From Okeania sp. KiyG1 (GTDB lineage: Bacteria > Cyanobacteriota > Cyanobacteriia > Cyanobacteriales > Microcoleaceae), in the NCBI RefSeq assembly GCF_014132355.1, contig NZ_BLZO01000184.1, positions 1-64,000 on the forward strand: a DNA stretch of 64,000 nucleotides, given 5' to 3'. Every line of letters starts with the position of its first letter. Position 1 is the stretch's first letter. The position numbers were made by a program, and so were the translations under genes. Shown piece after piece: positions 46,177-55,566 of this stretch. Below the pieces are notes generated by a model, which saw only the letters and a program-made list of their open reading frames with translations, made no database searches and was not told where the DNA came from.

Positions 46177-47043
46177 GTGAGTAAATCTTCTCCCGACCGG
46201 ACTCCTAATACTAGGTCTCCGGGGATGGGTTTGTTAATACTATCCTTAATATTTCGATTTTTACTACTGGTGGTAGCTAGCGGTTTTTCCTGGGTTTTGG
46301 GAATGGCGATCGCTTTTCAATATCCTTCTACTACCCAAGAGATACCCATAGCAGAAAAATTACTCCGTGGTGTTAGAAGTATAGTATCTCAGAAAAAGTT
46401 ACCTCAGTCCTCAAGGTCTACCCCTGTATCTACTCCAGAAATTATTACGCCTCAAGTTGAACTGACTCAAGCACAAAGAAAGGAACTACAAACAGAGCTT
46501 CAAGAGTTACAAACAGAGTTAAATAATTTAATTGGTCGTACCAGGACTTTAGAAAATCAACTAGGTGTGAGAAAATCGGATGGAAATTTAGAGGCAAGAT
46601 TGGACATAATATCTCAACAGTTAGCTTTGCCTATATCTGCTGGTAAGAATAAAGAAGTAATAAGTAAATCTTCTCAACCAGTTTTTAGTGAAAATACAAT
46701 GATGGTTACTCTTCCTAGTGATGTTTTGTTTGAGTCTGATAGTAATACAATTCGTTCTGAGGGAAGGTCAATTTTAGATAATTTAATTAGTGAATTGAAA
46801 AATTATCCAGAAATGACAATTAGTGTTTCTGGTCATACTGATAATCTAGGTAAAGTCAAGGTAAATCAGGAAAAATCATTTTTGCAGGCAGAAAGAGTAG
46901 CAGAATATTTCTCAAAAAATATGGGCGATCGCTACCGTTTTTTGGTTATTGGTTATGGAGAATCTAATCCTATAGTAGAAAATAATTCTAAGACTAATCG
47001 CCAACGTAATCGTAGGATTGAGGTGAAAATTCATAAAAAATAA
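46177..47043 (+). CDS. OmpA-family peptidoglycan-binding membrane protein
   Basis: 288 residues from GTG. One membrane segment at about 18-45 (GLLILSLIFRFLLLVVASGF), a coiled coil at about 92-130 (QTELQELQTELNNL), then an OmpA_C/MotB-type domain at about 165-288: ESDSNTIRSEGRSILDNLI, SVSGHTDNLGKVKVNQ (the Asp that contacts diaminopimelate in this family), QAERVAEYF, and the terminal RQRNRRIEVKI. Family role: non-covalent tethering to peptidoglycan. Inner-membrane anchoring with a periplasmic binding domain is predicted, resembling MotB/TolR-like topology but without the Asp-bearing proton channel segment. It stands alone. Confidence 0.88.
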   Translation: MSKSSPDRTPNTRSPGMGLLILSLIFRFLLLVVASGFSWVLGMAIAFQYPSTTQEIPIAEKLLRGVRSIVSQKKLPQSSRSTPVSTPEIITPQVELTQAQRKELQTELQELQTELNNLIGRTRTLENQLGVRKSDGNLEARLDIISQQLALPISAGKNKEVISKSSQPVFSENTMMVTLPSDVLFESDSNTIRSEGRSILDNLISELKNYPEMTISVSGHTDNLGKVKVNQEKSFLQAERVAEYFSKNMGDRYRFLVIGYGESNPIVENNSKTNRQRNRRIEVKIHKK

Positions 47044-47385
47044 GGAAGAGGGAAGAGGATTAACGAAGTCAGAAGTCAGAACTCAGAAGTCAGAAGTTAT
47101 TTTTGTAACGAAGATTTAACAAAAATATTTCGTCTGAAAAGGCGGGGTTTTAGACCCAATTATTGCTCTGCTGATTAAATCTAAAAGCATTGACATATTA
47201 CAGCGGTTTTCATTTCAGTAGACCACAGTAGGGGTGAATGGCATTCGCACTTTTGGTTATGAGGATGTGTTCATCAATTTGAAAAGCACTTTCAATAATT
47301 AATAATTAGGGTTTGCGCTCAAAAATCTTTTAGTAGGAGCAGGAGACAGCTATTGTCTCCTGTTTATAGTCCATGTTTTCCAGCT
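47044..47385. other. Intergenic region: R5 and M1-type ends
   Basis: R5 sequence (about 47080-47165), an M1 left-end-like CTGCTGATTAAATCTAAAAG (47168-47187) and an M1-like TTAGGGTTTGCGCTC near 47307. The element is degenerate. No gene. Confidence 0.55.
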
Positions 47386-48711
47386 TTAGCAAGCAGCAGT
47401 ATTATCAGATTCAGTATTATCAACTTCAAAGCGATCGGCATCAGGCAACTCTCTCTCTACCCTCCGTAACTCTGGAGTACGATAGGCAACTAACACTGCC
47501 CCAATATTCAATAGACCCATCAATACAAATAATAAAGCCATTCCCCGGCCATCTCCAACTCCAATAATTCTTCCTACGCTACTTGCTAACATTCCATTTT
47601 CACTCATCAATGGTTTCATAAATTCCACTAAAGGTGCTGCACTTAAATGAGTAATTACTAATAAAGACTTTTCCATCATATTCTGCAACGCAAAAACTCG
47701 TCCTTGTAAATCTTGAGGTACTTTCTTTTGCCAAATCGTATGATTCAAACTAACAATAACTGCCCTAGAAAATAAATAGCCAAAACCACCAATTGCAGCT
47801 AATATTACAGCAGTTTTGAATCCTCCTAAACATAAACATAATCCCTGGATAAATGTAAAAATTAAAATTCCTTCTATTCGACGCTTAGTACCTCCCCATA
47901 AACTTACTGTGGCACTACCTAGTAACATTCCAATGCCACTAACAGACATTACCATTCCTAATTCTTTTTCAGAAGCAAAACTTAATACCATTGGGAAGAA
48001 TAAAACTTGCAATACTCCCGCACTTAGGTAGATAACACCAAAGAATATAGTCAACTTCCGTAAACCAGAACGTATAACTACATAATTCCAACCTGAAACA
48101 ACTTCCTGCCATAACTCTTCAATACTAACTCTACGTCTGGTAATTTTCTTTTCTCTTCTCGGGAATTTTATACTCAACAGAGTCAACAACCCAAACAGAT
48201 AAGTACCAAAGTCTACTAATAATACTCCATGAAGATGGATTTTAATAATCAAGAATCCAGCTATAGTTGGACCTAGTATTCTTGCTGTTGCCATTGCACC
48301 TTGTACCATGCCATTGGCGCGACTCAGGTTTTGCACTGGAACAAGTTGAGGGATGGTAGAGATGTAAGCTGGCCATTGAAAAGCGTTGCAGACGGAACTA
48401 ATACCTACTGCTATATAAATATGCCAAACTTGCAGTTGCCCGGAGAAGACCAATAACATTACTGCAAATGCTGTTACTCCAGTGATTGAGTCACTGACAA
48501 TCATTACCCTGCGATGACTCCAGCGGTCTACCATTGCACCAGCAAATGGTGAAATTAAGAGACTAGGTAGATGAATGAATAAGGATAACAGAGTATAATG
48601 GGTAATTGAATCTGTGGTTTGATAAACCCATACTGCTAGAGCGAATTCACTCAGACTAGAACCGAATAGGGAAACAATTTGTCCCAACCAGATAAATAAG
48701 AATGTTTGCAT
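47386..48711 (-). CDS. MFS transporter (MFS_3 / EntS-like exporter)
   Basis: 441 residues with about 11-12 membrane segments. The N-terminal LFIWLGQIVSLFGSSLSEFA and the MFS loop motif GAMVDRWSHRRVMI (about 58-71) place it in the major facilitator superfamily, closest in feel to MFS_3/enterobactin-exporter-like proteins. NGMVQGAMATARILGPTIAG in segment 5 supports drug/siderophore exporter type. The cargo cannot be deduced. The C-terminus is acidic and soluble (VDNTESDNTAAC). ATG at 48709-48711. It is a single gene with no biosynthetic neighbours. Confidence 0.88.
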   Translation of the reverse strand: MQTFLFIWLGQIVSLFGSSLSEFALAVWVYQTTDSITHYTLLSLFIHLPSLLISPFAGAMVDRWSHRRVMIVSDSITGVTAFAVMLLVFSGQLQVWHIYIAVGISSVCNAFQWPAYISTIPQLVPVQNLSRANGMVQGAMATARILGPTIAGFLIIKIHLHGVLLVDFGTYLFGLLTLLSIKFPRREKKITRRRVSIEELWQEVVSGWNYVVIRSGLRKLTIFFGVIYLSAGVLQVLFFPMVLSFASEKELGMVMSVSGIGMLLGSATVSLWGGTKRRIEGILIFTFIQGLCLCLGGFKTAVILAAIGGFGYLFSRAVIVSLNHTIWQKKVPQDLQGRVFALQNMMEKSLLVITHLSAAPLVEFMKPLMSENGMLASSVGRIIGVGDGRGMALLFVLMGLLNIGAVLVAYRTPELRRVERELPDADRFEVDNTESDNTAAC

Positions 48712-49514
48712 AACCTTGAGTTGCTAGAGGAATGGAAAAAGAATGGAATAGCATTAATTCAGTAGACTTATTAATACCTAATTATAACTTCCTAAAGTTA
48801 TCTGATTAAGTATGTGTTAATCTGTGGATTTTTTTGATGACTGCTACAGCTATTAAAAATTTCGTTTTTGCCTGATGGATTAATTTTCTGCTAGCTATTC
48901 AAGTAGATTTACCTAATTAAATTAATAACTACAATTATTTGGTTTATTAGGTTTTTAGTTTATTAGGTTTTTAACTAATAGTATTTTTAGTATCTCTATT
49001 TACTTTAACTGGATATTTTTTAACTAGCTTAAAGATTATATTGTCTTAATATTTTTATAAGTAAGTTTGATCGAATATTTTTTGTAATACTATTCTTCAA
49101 AGGAATTCAAGAAGTATTGTTGCAAAAGACACAAAAAAATATAGAAAATTCCATAGAGCTTTCAGAATATAATTTTGAGAAAAACAATCAGAATGTTATT
49201 TAAGTTGATTCATATACACAAAGTTAATTTTTGGGAAAAAACTAGGGAAATTTTTCAAGTAAATTTAGATGAGGGTGGAGTTGAAGAAAATTATCTGTAG
49301 TTCATATCAAATTTTAAGTAGTTTCTAATTGATATTTTCCTCGATTCCATATGTCTATAATTAGGGTAGTCATACCAATTTTGTAAGTATTTACTACAAA
49401 TATAGCGTCTATTTGGTTATTGATATATGCCTGTTTTTCTTATTTTTCAGTATGAGAATTGCTATAAATAGTAAAAGCAAATTAATTGTATATTTGATAG
49501 TCAACTTAAATAAG

Positions 49515-49752
49515 TAGGGTTTGCTGAAAAAGTCTTTTTTCAGGAGTAGGGGACCCACCCCTAACCCCTCCAGTGGAGGGGAAAAAGGGAGTAGGGGAGT
49601 AGGGGAGTAGGGGAGAATTTTTTTGCCCAACTATGGGCTAAAAATGCTAACTTTTTGAGCATGAAGAGCTGAAAACCATGTACTTTTTCAATACCTAAAA
49701 AGGCTAAAACCTTTATCTGGTAATTATTTAAGATTTAATCAGCAAACCCTAA
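49515..49752. mobile_element. M1 element (238 bp)
   Basis: Left TAGGGTTTGCTGAAAAAGTC, right TTTAATCAGCAAACCCTAA. Interior GGGAGTAG satellite and GAGCATGAAGAGCTGAAAAC, which also occurs in other M1 copies. Confidence 0.7.
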
Positions 49753-50288
49753 GGAGGAAAAATAATTTTTAGATTGACATCTTTAGCACAAAAGTATGTT
49801 TTTTCCCTATTCCCTATTCCATGTTCCCTGTTCCCGACTAACAAATGTTAAATTAATTTTGCACAGGTATTTATCTTGGTAGTCCTGCTCGTGTAATGGT
49901 ATACAGCAAAAAGGAATACCTGGCACGGGAGCAAGATGCTCCCACTGCTTTTATCTTTTATCCTTGACTAAAATAATTACAATAGACCACCATTACAATG
50001 CACCACCACCAAATTAAAGAAGCAAAAGTTGATAGCTGATATGCTTTGTTACTAATTTTTATCTTTTTCCTTTAGGTTTAATACCCTACACCTCATAAGC
50101 GATGTTTACAATTGATCGGGGTTTTATCAAAATAATATGGGTTGCTCAACTCCACCTTTTAAGGCGCAATATTTTTGAAACCTTGCTCAAATCTCCGTTA
50201 CAAAAATAACTTCTGACTTCTGAGTTCTGAGTTCTGACTTCGTTAATCCCCATCCACTTTTTCCTTTTTTCTTCTTCCTTCTTCCTCC

Positions 50289-50458
50289 TTACCGAAAAAT
50301 TGCGGTTGAAAGACTCCTCTTTTAAGAGGATAAAAAGCGGTCGATCTTCGCAGCTTCCCGAAGGGTGGGATGGATGGGTTTCCTAACCATATCCAATCGA
50401 CCAAGAGAAGAAAAATTTTTATGATTAGTCAATCCTCTCCTTTAAAAGAAGAGGTAAT
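50289..50458. mobile_element. M3 element with internal insertion (170 bp)
   Basis: TTACCGAAAAATTGCGG at the left and GAAGAGGTAATT at the right match M3. The centre is expanded by about 65 bp carrying the palindrome GGTCGATC...CGATCGACC-like arms and a CCCGAAGGGTGGGATGGATG segment absent from the 21.5-kb copy. Confidence 0.5.
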
Positions 50459-50497
50459 TCTAAATTCTAAATTCTAAATTCTTGAATTTTTCCTTCT

Positions 50498-50989
50498 TCA
50501 AAAGATTTGAGTAATCTGTTCTTGCCAAATTTTCACTAGGTTAGTAACTGCATTATCCCAACTATATTTAACAACAGATTCTTGGGCATTAATACCCATT
50601 TGAATCCGTAGATTATTATCTTCTATTAATAGCTTCAACTTCTCACAAAAATTTTCCTGATTTCTGGGTGTAAATAATAAACCATTCCATCCATCTTGAA
50701 TATTTTCCACGACTCCTCCTGCTTGAGGAGCAACTACTGGAATTCCTGCGGCAAAAGCTTCTAATACTGTTAAACCTCTGGTTTCTTTTTCTGAAGCAGT
50801 GACATGAAAATCGCTATTTTTCAAAATATTAGGTATATTCTCTGGAGGTACTCTACCTAATAAATATACATTTTGTTTCAGTTTAGTTAATCTATTTGAT
50901 ATTTCATCGCGCATCGGACCGTCACCAACAATGATTATGGCAATATTTTCCATATTTACTAATTGCTGAAGTCTGACAAAAGCATCCAA
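50498..50989 (-). CDS. Glycosyltransferase family 4, C-terminal part
   Basis: 163 residues corresponding to the GT-B C-terminal (nucleotide-sugar binding) half: IAIIIVGDGPMRDEISNRL, YLLGRVPPENIPNILKNSD, and the EX7E-type signature in ASEKETRGLTVLEAFAAGIP. The frame upstream of its first ATG reads LGRLTEDKGWQFTLDAFVRL, which belongs after KIVF in the neighbouring N-terminal half. The two are one gene separated by a missing base in the A6 run at 51027-51032. Confidence 0.88.
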   Translation of the reverse strand: MDAFVRLQQLVNMENIAIIIVGDGPMRDEISNRLTKLKQNVYLLGRVPPENIPNILKNSDFHVTASEKETRGLTVLEAFAAGIPVVAPQAGGVVENIQDGWNGLLFTPRNQENFCEKLKLLIEDNNLRIQMGINAQESVVKYSWDNAVTNLVKIWQEQITQIF

Positions 50990-51024
50990 AGTAAATTGCC
51001 AACCCTTATCTTCAGTTAATCTGC

Positions 51025-51720
51025 CTAAAAAACTATTTTTACTTTGTTGGTTAAATTAGGAATTTGATAATTTGATTCCCAAAAATTAGCTGTTACTCTT
51101 GCTGACTGAAATTTTTCAACATCAAAACCATGAAAATTGGTATACTTAACATTCTCGATACCAATATTCACAATTTTTTGATATGTGACACTGCTAGAAA
51201 CCAAGGTTAAATCATATTGATTGTAAATAGAGACAAAACTTTTTTCAAAGATTAATTTCAACATCAAGTTAATCCCTTTTGGTAAAGGTAAAAAATCTTC
51301 AAAATAGTCTAAAAAGTTAGTTCTGAAAGTACAAACACAGGGAATATTATTTTGTCGAGCAAATTCGATGCCAGCTAAACGGAAAAAAGCAAAAAATAAT
51401 CTTTCTGGTTCATCTACATGAATAATTTCCGGCTGAAATTTTTCTAATTCTCGGCGGACTATTTTATAAGTGTTAAATCCTACATTTCTTTCAAAATCTA
51501 GGAATGGCGTACTAGGTAAATTAATAACTTGAACTCCAGGAAAAATATTACCCGTATAATCTTTCCAATTAGGATACAAATGAGCAAGGGGACTATAGTC
51601 TGGGCAAAACAATAAAACTTGATGTCCGAATTGACTTAATTTTTGGACTCGATAAAAACCACTGACAGTTACTCCATCTAATACAGGTAAAAATCCAGAG
51701 GCAATAATGGCAATTTTCAT
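51025..51720 (-). CDS. Glycosyltransferase family 4, N-terminal part
   Basis: 231 residues from the ATG at 51718-51720 (MKIAIIASGFLPVLDGVTVS); the in-frame extension upstream to 51774 is translated GAAGGAAGAAG satellite and is rejected. It forms the acceptor-binding Rossmann half of a GT-B enzyme: GHQVLLFCPDY, EIIHVDEPERLFFAF, CTFRTNFLDYFEDF. It resembles alpha-mannosyl/sulfoquinovosyl-type transferases (SQD2/MgtA-like); substrate unknown. It ends KIVF-stop because of the homopolymer lesion shared with 50498-50989. The full protein would be about 400 residues. Confidence 0.88.
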   Translation of the reverse strand: MKIAIIASGFLPVLDGVTVSGFYRVQKLSQFGHQVLLFCPDYSPLAHLYPNWKDYTGNIFPGVQVINLPSTPFLDFERNVGFNTYKIVRRELEKFQPEIIHVDEPERLFFAFFRLAGIEFARQNNIPCVCTFRTNFLDYFEDFLPLPKGINLMLKLIFEKSFVSIYNQYDLTLVSSSVTYQKIVNIGIENVKYTNFHGFDVEKFQSARVTANFWESNYQIPNLTNKVKIVF

Positions 51721-51829
51721 AAATGAAGGAAGAAGAAAGAAGGAAAAAGGAAGAAGGAAGAAGGAAGAAGGCAAAAAATATAAATCTTAAGCTAAGGAAT
51801 TATTAATATACTATAGAAAGGCGATCATA

Positions 51830-52012
51830 TTATTGTTTCTGATTCAATTTGGCTTGAAAAATTGCCTCAATTTCTTCTCTTTTCATTTCTGATGGTGGAG
51901 GATACTTAAAACTTTCCGTTTTCCGATTCATTAATAGTTCTAATGCTTGACTAAACTTTTCTTCATCATTGCGATTTTCTGAAAGATATTGGCGAAGTTC
52001 TCTATTACTCAT
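51830..52012 (-). CDS. DUF6887-like small protein
   Basis: 60 residues (MSNRELRQYLSENRNDEEKF near the start, PPPSEMKREEIEAIFQAKL near the end). It looks like the small DUF6887-type family found next to DUF6888 proteins in cyanobacteria; the assignment is from memory. The ATG lies 17 bp downstream of the preceding gene's stop, so the two form a two-gene unit. Confidence 0.7.
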   Translation of the reverse strand: MSNRELRQYLSENRNDEEKFSQALELLMNRKTESFKYPPPSEMKREEIEAIFQAKLNQKQ

Positions 52013-52029
52013 TTGTGAAAGTGATTTGT

Positions 52030-52215
52030 TTATGTTTCAAAATCCCAATTTTCATCTTGGTTGATTAAAATTTCTAAACCATCATTTATCCCTACTAGAA
52101 TATAAATTATTTTTAGTCTTATATCGTCACGAAATAAATTGATGGGCTGATAAAGATTGGATAGCAATTGACAAATAAAAATTGCAGTTTCTTTTTGTTT
52201 ATCTGTTGGCAACAA
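52030..52215 (-). CDS. DUF6888-like small protein
   Basis: 61 residues (LPTDKQKETAIFICQLLSNL, then QPINLFRDDIRLKIIYILVG, ending in a Trp/acidic tail). Its organisation fits DUF6888-type proteins, which in cyanobacteria accompany a DUF6887 gene immediately downstream, as here. Whether the pair is toxin-antitoxin-like is unproven. ATG start; no decay. Confidence 0.7.
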   Translation of the reverse strand: MLPTDKQKETAIFICQLLSNLYQPINLFRDDIRLKIIYILVGINDGLEILINQDENWDFET

Positions 52216-52322
52216 TTAACTCCTTATTAAGACTTAAAAGTTGACTGACAGTTAGTTCAATTAAATTCTAACTTTTGAACTTTTGAATTTTGAATTTGAA
52301 GTTTTGACTTCCCTGAAAAGGT

Positions 52323-52889
52323 TTATCGCTGTCGAGTCATTGCTATTATCCGTTCAACTGTAAAATCTGAAATATTGTCTAGGGTAGGAAGTATGTCATT
52401 TCCGGCAAAGACCATTGGTAGTTCTTGGTTTTCCCAAACCCAAATTCGCTGTCGCTGAATGTCGATTAACCAAGTAAGTTGAGTCCCTTTGCTCAAACAG
52501 TGCAGAATTTTGTTTTGTAGGTCTAATGTGCTTTGGTCTGGGGAACGTATTTCTATTAACCAGTCTGGCGATCCTTGGAGTGGGCCATCTTCATCCGAGA
52601 GGCGATCGCTTTTAACAACTACAATATCCGGCACAGGGGATAAGGGGGGAATTATGCAGCGGAGTTCTTGAATAGCTTCGTATACTTGGGTTTTATTGTT
52701 AATGGCATTTACAAGGTTGCGCTGGAGACGGCAATGAAACAGGGTTGGCATGGGTTTTTGTTGAGCTTGTCCATGGATAAATTCCCAAGCAGGAGAAGCT
52801 TCTATGTTGGGTTGTTGGAGAAAGGTGTCTAAGGAATTAGTAATACTTGGTGATGGTGGCATAATTAAGTTATCCGCAAAAGCATACAT
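52323..52889 (-). CDS. Uma2 family endonuclease
   Basis: 188 residues. Uma2/DUF820 family: SPAWEFIHGQAQQKPMPTLF, VPDIVVVKSDRLSDE, GSPDWLIEIRSPDQSTLDLQNKI-type core with PD...EIRSPDQ (the acidic and helix residues of the PD-(D/E)XK-like fold) and LTWLIDIQRQRIWVW. ATG at 52889 or 52862 (MPPSPS). Family members are numerous in cyanobacteria and may act as nucleases of mobile or defence nature; the function is not established. It is unrelated in detail to the chimera at 38.3 kb. Confidence 0.9.
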   Translation of the reverse strand: MYAFADNLIMPPSPSITNSLDTFLQQPNIEASPAWEFIHGQAQQKPMPTLFHCRLQRNLVNAINNKTQVYEAIQELRCIIPPLSPVPDIVVVKSDRLSDEDGPLQGSPDWLIEIRSPDQSTLDLQNKILHCLSKGTQLTWLIDIQRQRIWVWENQELPMVFAGNDILPTLDNISDFTVERIIAMTRQR

Positions 52890-53061
52890 TGGATGTGCTA
52901 TTTACTGACAGAATATGGGTTAGTTTGTTGAGTTTCTTTGCCTCTACTAAATCTACAAATAGTACTTATTTTACTTACTTATTATCAAAGCGGTGCGTTA
53001 CATTTCACTGCGAAGCACCTTACAAGATGGCACCCTACAAGATTGCCATCGCACTATTGTT

Positions 53062-53284
53062 TCAAAAAGATAGTTCACGTTTGCTACTGACACAATCTTG
53101 AAGGTATAAATTAATTAATTGTTGATACGAAATTCCTTTTTCTTGTGCTTTTTTTTTCAAAATATTCTATTACTTCAACCCCTAAAGATAAATTTACTTG
53201 TTGCTTTAGTTTTTTTGCATAAGGATTAGGACGACTTTTCATCTTAGTTAGGTCATATTCTGGTTTCATAATTTTATTTTCCAT
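53062..53284 (-). pseudogene. brnA: BrnA-like antitoxin, frameshifted
   Basis: Begins MENKIMKPEYDLTKMKSRPN and continues YAKKLKQQVNLSLGVEVIEY. After the A9 run (T9 at 53149-53157) the frame is lost; removing one A gives AQEKGISYQQLINLYLQDC and a stop at 53062. This is the size and ribbon-helix-helix layout of BrnA antitoxins. The ATG overlaps the end of brnT, as in other brnTA operons. Confidence 0.7.
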
Positions 53285-53556
53285 ACAGTTGACTTTCTTT
53301 TTTAGTTGCTTTGCGGGCAGAAATAATTCTGATGACGGATTCTTGTTGTCGATAACAATTAACTATCAATAATATTCGCATTTTTGAGCTTATACCAAGC
53401 AATAAAAATCTATCCTCTAACTCAGAGTGTTGTTCATCCCAGAATTGAATGGCATTATCATCATAAAACACTGATTTTGCCTCTTCAAATGAAACACCGT
53501 TTTTTTTGATTAATCAGATTCTTTTCCCGGTCCCACTCAAATAGCAATTGACTCAT
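53274..53556 (-). pseudogene. brnT: BrnT-like toxin, frameshifted
   Basis: The ATG at 53554-53556 gives MSQLLFEWDREKNLINQ. The A8 run (T8 at 53500-53507) is one base too long; removing it yields NGVSFEEAKSVFYDDNA and continues to RIISARKATKKESQLYG, the BrnT RNase toxin signature. The open remainder is 53274-53471. With both toxin and antitoxin shifted, the module is inactive unless the indels are artefacts. Confidence 0.75.
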
Positions 53557-53820
53557 CTTTATATTTTAAAATAAACCATTTGATTAATTTAGAGTCTTTG
53601 ATTTTATCAATTCAATTTACCGAATAATTGTTAATTGCTGAAAAAGCTTTATAGATCAAAACAACTTTGTTTATATAATCGCTTTTGAAGGGTATTGATT
53701 AATATCTATTGCTCTTCTAAGGAATTTTTTTTAACTGTTGTAATGGCTTGTTGAAAAGCTGAAGTCTTGATCATAATTCCTTAGTAATTTTGATTTAATC
53801 TTCCTTCTGTTTTATCGTAA

Positions 53821-54245
53821 TTATTTGAAAAATCGTATAATATTACACCACAAAAAAGCAGACGGTGTAATACCTTGGTACTCTTCCAAAATCGCAATTT
53901 CTTGCCACGATAAACCTTGAATTTCTTTGTAGTTTAAAAGTCTTTGTTCCTCTAGAGTTAACTTTTTTAAAGCTTCGTTTAATAGCTCAACTTTATTATT
54001 TGCCTCTTCAACCCGATCTTGTATAGTTCCATCTTGCTGTAACAAATTAAGGCTTTTTATTACATACTTAGATTCTTTTTACTAAGCTCTTCAAAGCTTT
54101 TTGTTTTAGATTTTTTCCTACTAAGCTCTCTAATATAATTATATGCTGTTCCACGAATCCACCCTGAGGCACTGTTTATAGTTTTTCCTTCTTCCAAAGC
54201 TTTAATACCTCTCAAGTAAACTTTATTGAGAATAAGGATAGGGGT
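53821..54245 (-). pseudogene. Decayed sigma-factor-like paralogue
   Basis: On the minus strand, 54245-54060 encodes LNKVYLRGIKALEEGKTINS and WIRGTAYNYIRELSRKKSK (sigma region-2-like). A stop and frame change follow. 53821-54045 then encodes LLNEALKKLTLEEQRLLNYK and IQGLSWQEIAILEEYQGITP (region-4 helix-turn-helix). Every segment has a counterpart in the better-preserved gene at 55301-55860. It lacks the N-terminus and the last helix. Confidence 0.7.
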
Positions 54246-54697
54246 TATTTGCCGATAATATTAAACTGACAAACAGAGCTATTAAAAATAACTATAAAAT
54301 CAAAAGTCTAGAATAATTAAAGTTCAATTTTTTTCTCTTTACTTTGGCAACGAATATATTTTTTTAGAAAAGTAAAAAAGTAGGATGCTTTAGGGGTTTT
54401 AGTTGATAAAAATAGATTATTTGACAACATTTTGAGCCACAGTTGCACCGCACTTATGGGTTAATAATCTTTCAGTTTCTTTTTGTAGATAGATATTGAA
54501 CCTATCCCACTATTCTTGAACCTTATGTTCAGGTGATATAAAAGTCGTGAAATACCCAAGAATTATATTAGCTGGGATAGGCTCGTGCGTTACATTTCAT
54601 TTACACACCTCACTGGACTAATGGCTCAAAAGCTCGTAGTGATTTAGGTGTCCAAGCAATTTTTATAATCGATCACAGTTCTTCTAGAACTTATATT
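54246..54697. other. Intergenic region, R6 copy, no gene seen
   Basis: AT-rich. R6 motif GTGCGTTACATTTCA at about 54586 followed by CACACCTCACTGG. Confidence 0.5.
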
Positions 54698-54789
54698 ATC
54701 CCTAATTAGGGATTAGGGTTTCCAGAGAGATTATAAATAGTGTCTCAAACTGGAGTCGTTACATGGTTTCAATCCCTAAGTAGGGATTA
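54698..54789 (-). CRISPR. One-spacer CRISPR relic
   Basis: On the minus strand: the 3' part of a repeat (54789-54766, AATCCCTACTTAGGGATTGA then AAC), a 38-nt spacer (54765-54728), then the 5' part of a repeat (54727-54698, CTCTGGAAACCCTAATCCCT then AATTAGGGAT). The repeat family is that of the array at 36.7 kb, but in opposite orientation, with outer halves of both repeats missing. No leader or cas genes. Confidence 0.75.
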
Positions 54790-55300
54790 TTACTTCTAAC
54801 AGACTAGCTACTTTTTACAATCAATAAATGATAAGAAGCTTATTACTATTTATTTTTTTAGCTTTTCGACTTTACCAATGATAACTTTCACATTTCAGCC
54901 TGTCAAGTGGACTAAAAATCAATTTTTTATACTCTTTCTGTTAATTTTCAGTTTTCAGTACTTCTAGCTTAAGTTAGACAGCGTATTATACCACAATATA
55001 ATTCAGTTAAGGATTTTTTTTGCCTGTTCTGTAATTTGAAAAGCTCATCTAATGCTTCCATTCCTTAATATAGTCATTTAACTTTAGATTGAGACAAAGC
55101 TTTCTTGCTCTGAGGAAGTTTCAGACGAAAAAACTTCTCATTTTTAAGTTAAACAACTATAGTTCCAGTCTTATCTGATCCGTATTGCTGTGTAAGCTTT
55201 TTTTTAAATAAATAGGGATGCTCCATAGAACATCCCAATATTTTACTTATTTCAAGATTCCGAGTATTTTCAGCTCCAGAGGAGTATCTGTACTATGGAT
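54790..55300. other. Intergenic region, no gene seen
   Basis: AT-rich spacer downstream of the sigma-factor gene, including a probable terminator hairpin at 55212-55235. Confidence 0.5.
55212..55235 (-). terminator. Probable terminator of the sigma-factor gene
   Basis: GGGATGTTCTATGGAGCATCCC forms a hairpin about 65 bp past the sigma gene's stop, followed by TATTTATTTAAA on the minus strand. The T tract is interrupted, so efficiency is uncertain. Confidence 0.4.
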
Positions 55301-55501
55301 TTACTTAGCTTTACTATAGAAAGAATAGCAAAACTTGCGCAATTTCTTAATAATCCTTTCTTTGCGTTTCCTCAAAGCAGACGGTGTAATACCTTGGTAC
55401 TCCTCCAAACTCGCAATTTCTTGCCACGATAAACCTTGAACTACTTTGTGGTTCAAAAGCTTTTGTTCATCAGGAGTCAGCTTTTTTAAGCCCTCTTTCA
55501 A
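55301..55501 (-). CDS. Sigma-70-like factor, C-terminal part (region 4)
   Basis: 66 residues: LKKLTPDEQKLLNHKVVQGL, then the helix-turn-helix SWQEIASLEEYQGITPSALR and a basic tail KRKERIIKKLRKF. This is region 4, which reads the -35 element. The true frame continues upstream of its first ATG (VEQLNNKVELLKEG) and joins 55567-55860 if the A9 run at 55599-55607 gains one base. Confidence 0.8.
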   Translation of the reverse strand: MKEGLKKLTPDEQKLLNHKVVQGLSWQEIASLEEYQGITPSALRKRKERIIKKLRKFCYSFYSKAK

Positions 55502-55566
55502 TAACTCTACTTTATTATTTAATTGTTCAACTTGAGCTGGCAGAGATACCTTTTGCTTGCTATCCT

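Larger units (their letters stand above)
48712..50497. other. 1.8-kb non-coding region with M1, R5 and M3 elements
   Basis: 48712-49380 is AT-rich with no convincing frame. An M2-like left end is at about 49373, M1 at 49515-49752, a palindrome GGGAGCAAGATGCTCCC at about 49927-49943, R5 at about 50125-50245 and M3 at 50289-50458. The 73-residue antisense frame at 49409-49630 lies over M1 and satellite. Confidence 0.6.

Noticed and set aside
49409-49630. 73-residue antisense frame
   Set aside because: Translation of M1 and GGGAGTAG satellite.
54698-54789. tracrRNA-type anti-repeat of a type II or V-K system
   Set aside because: A lone partial repeat could be an anti-repeat, but two repeat halves flank a spacer-length segment in correct order and no cas9, cas12 or Tn7-like genes are in the window.
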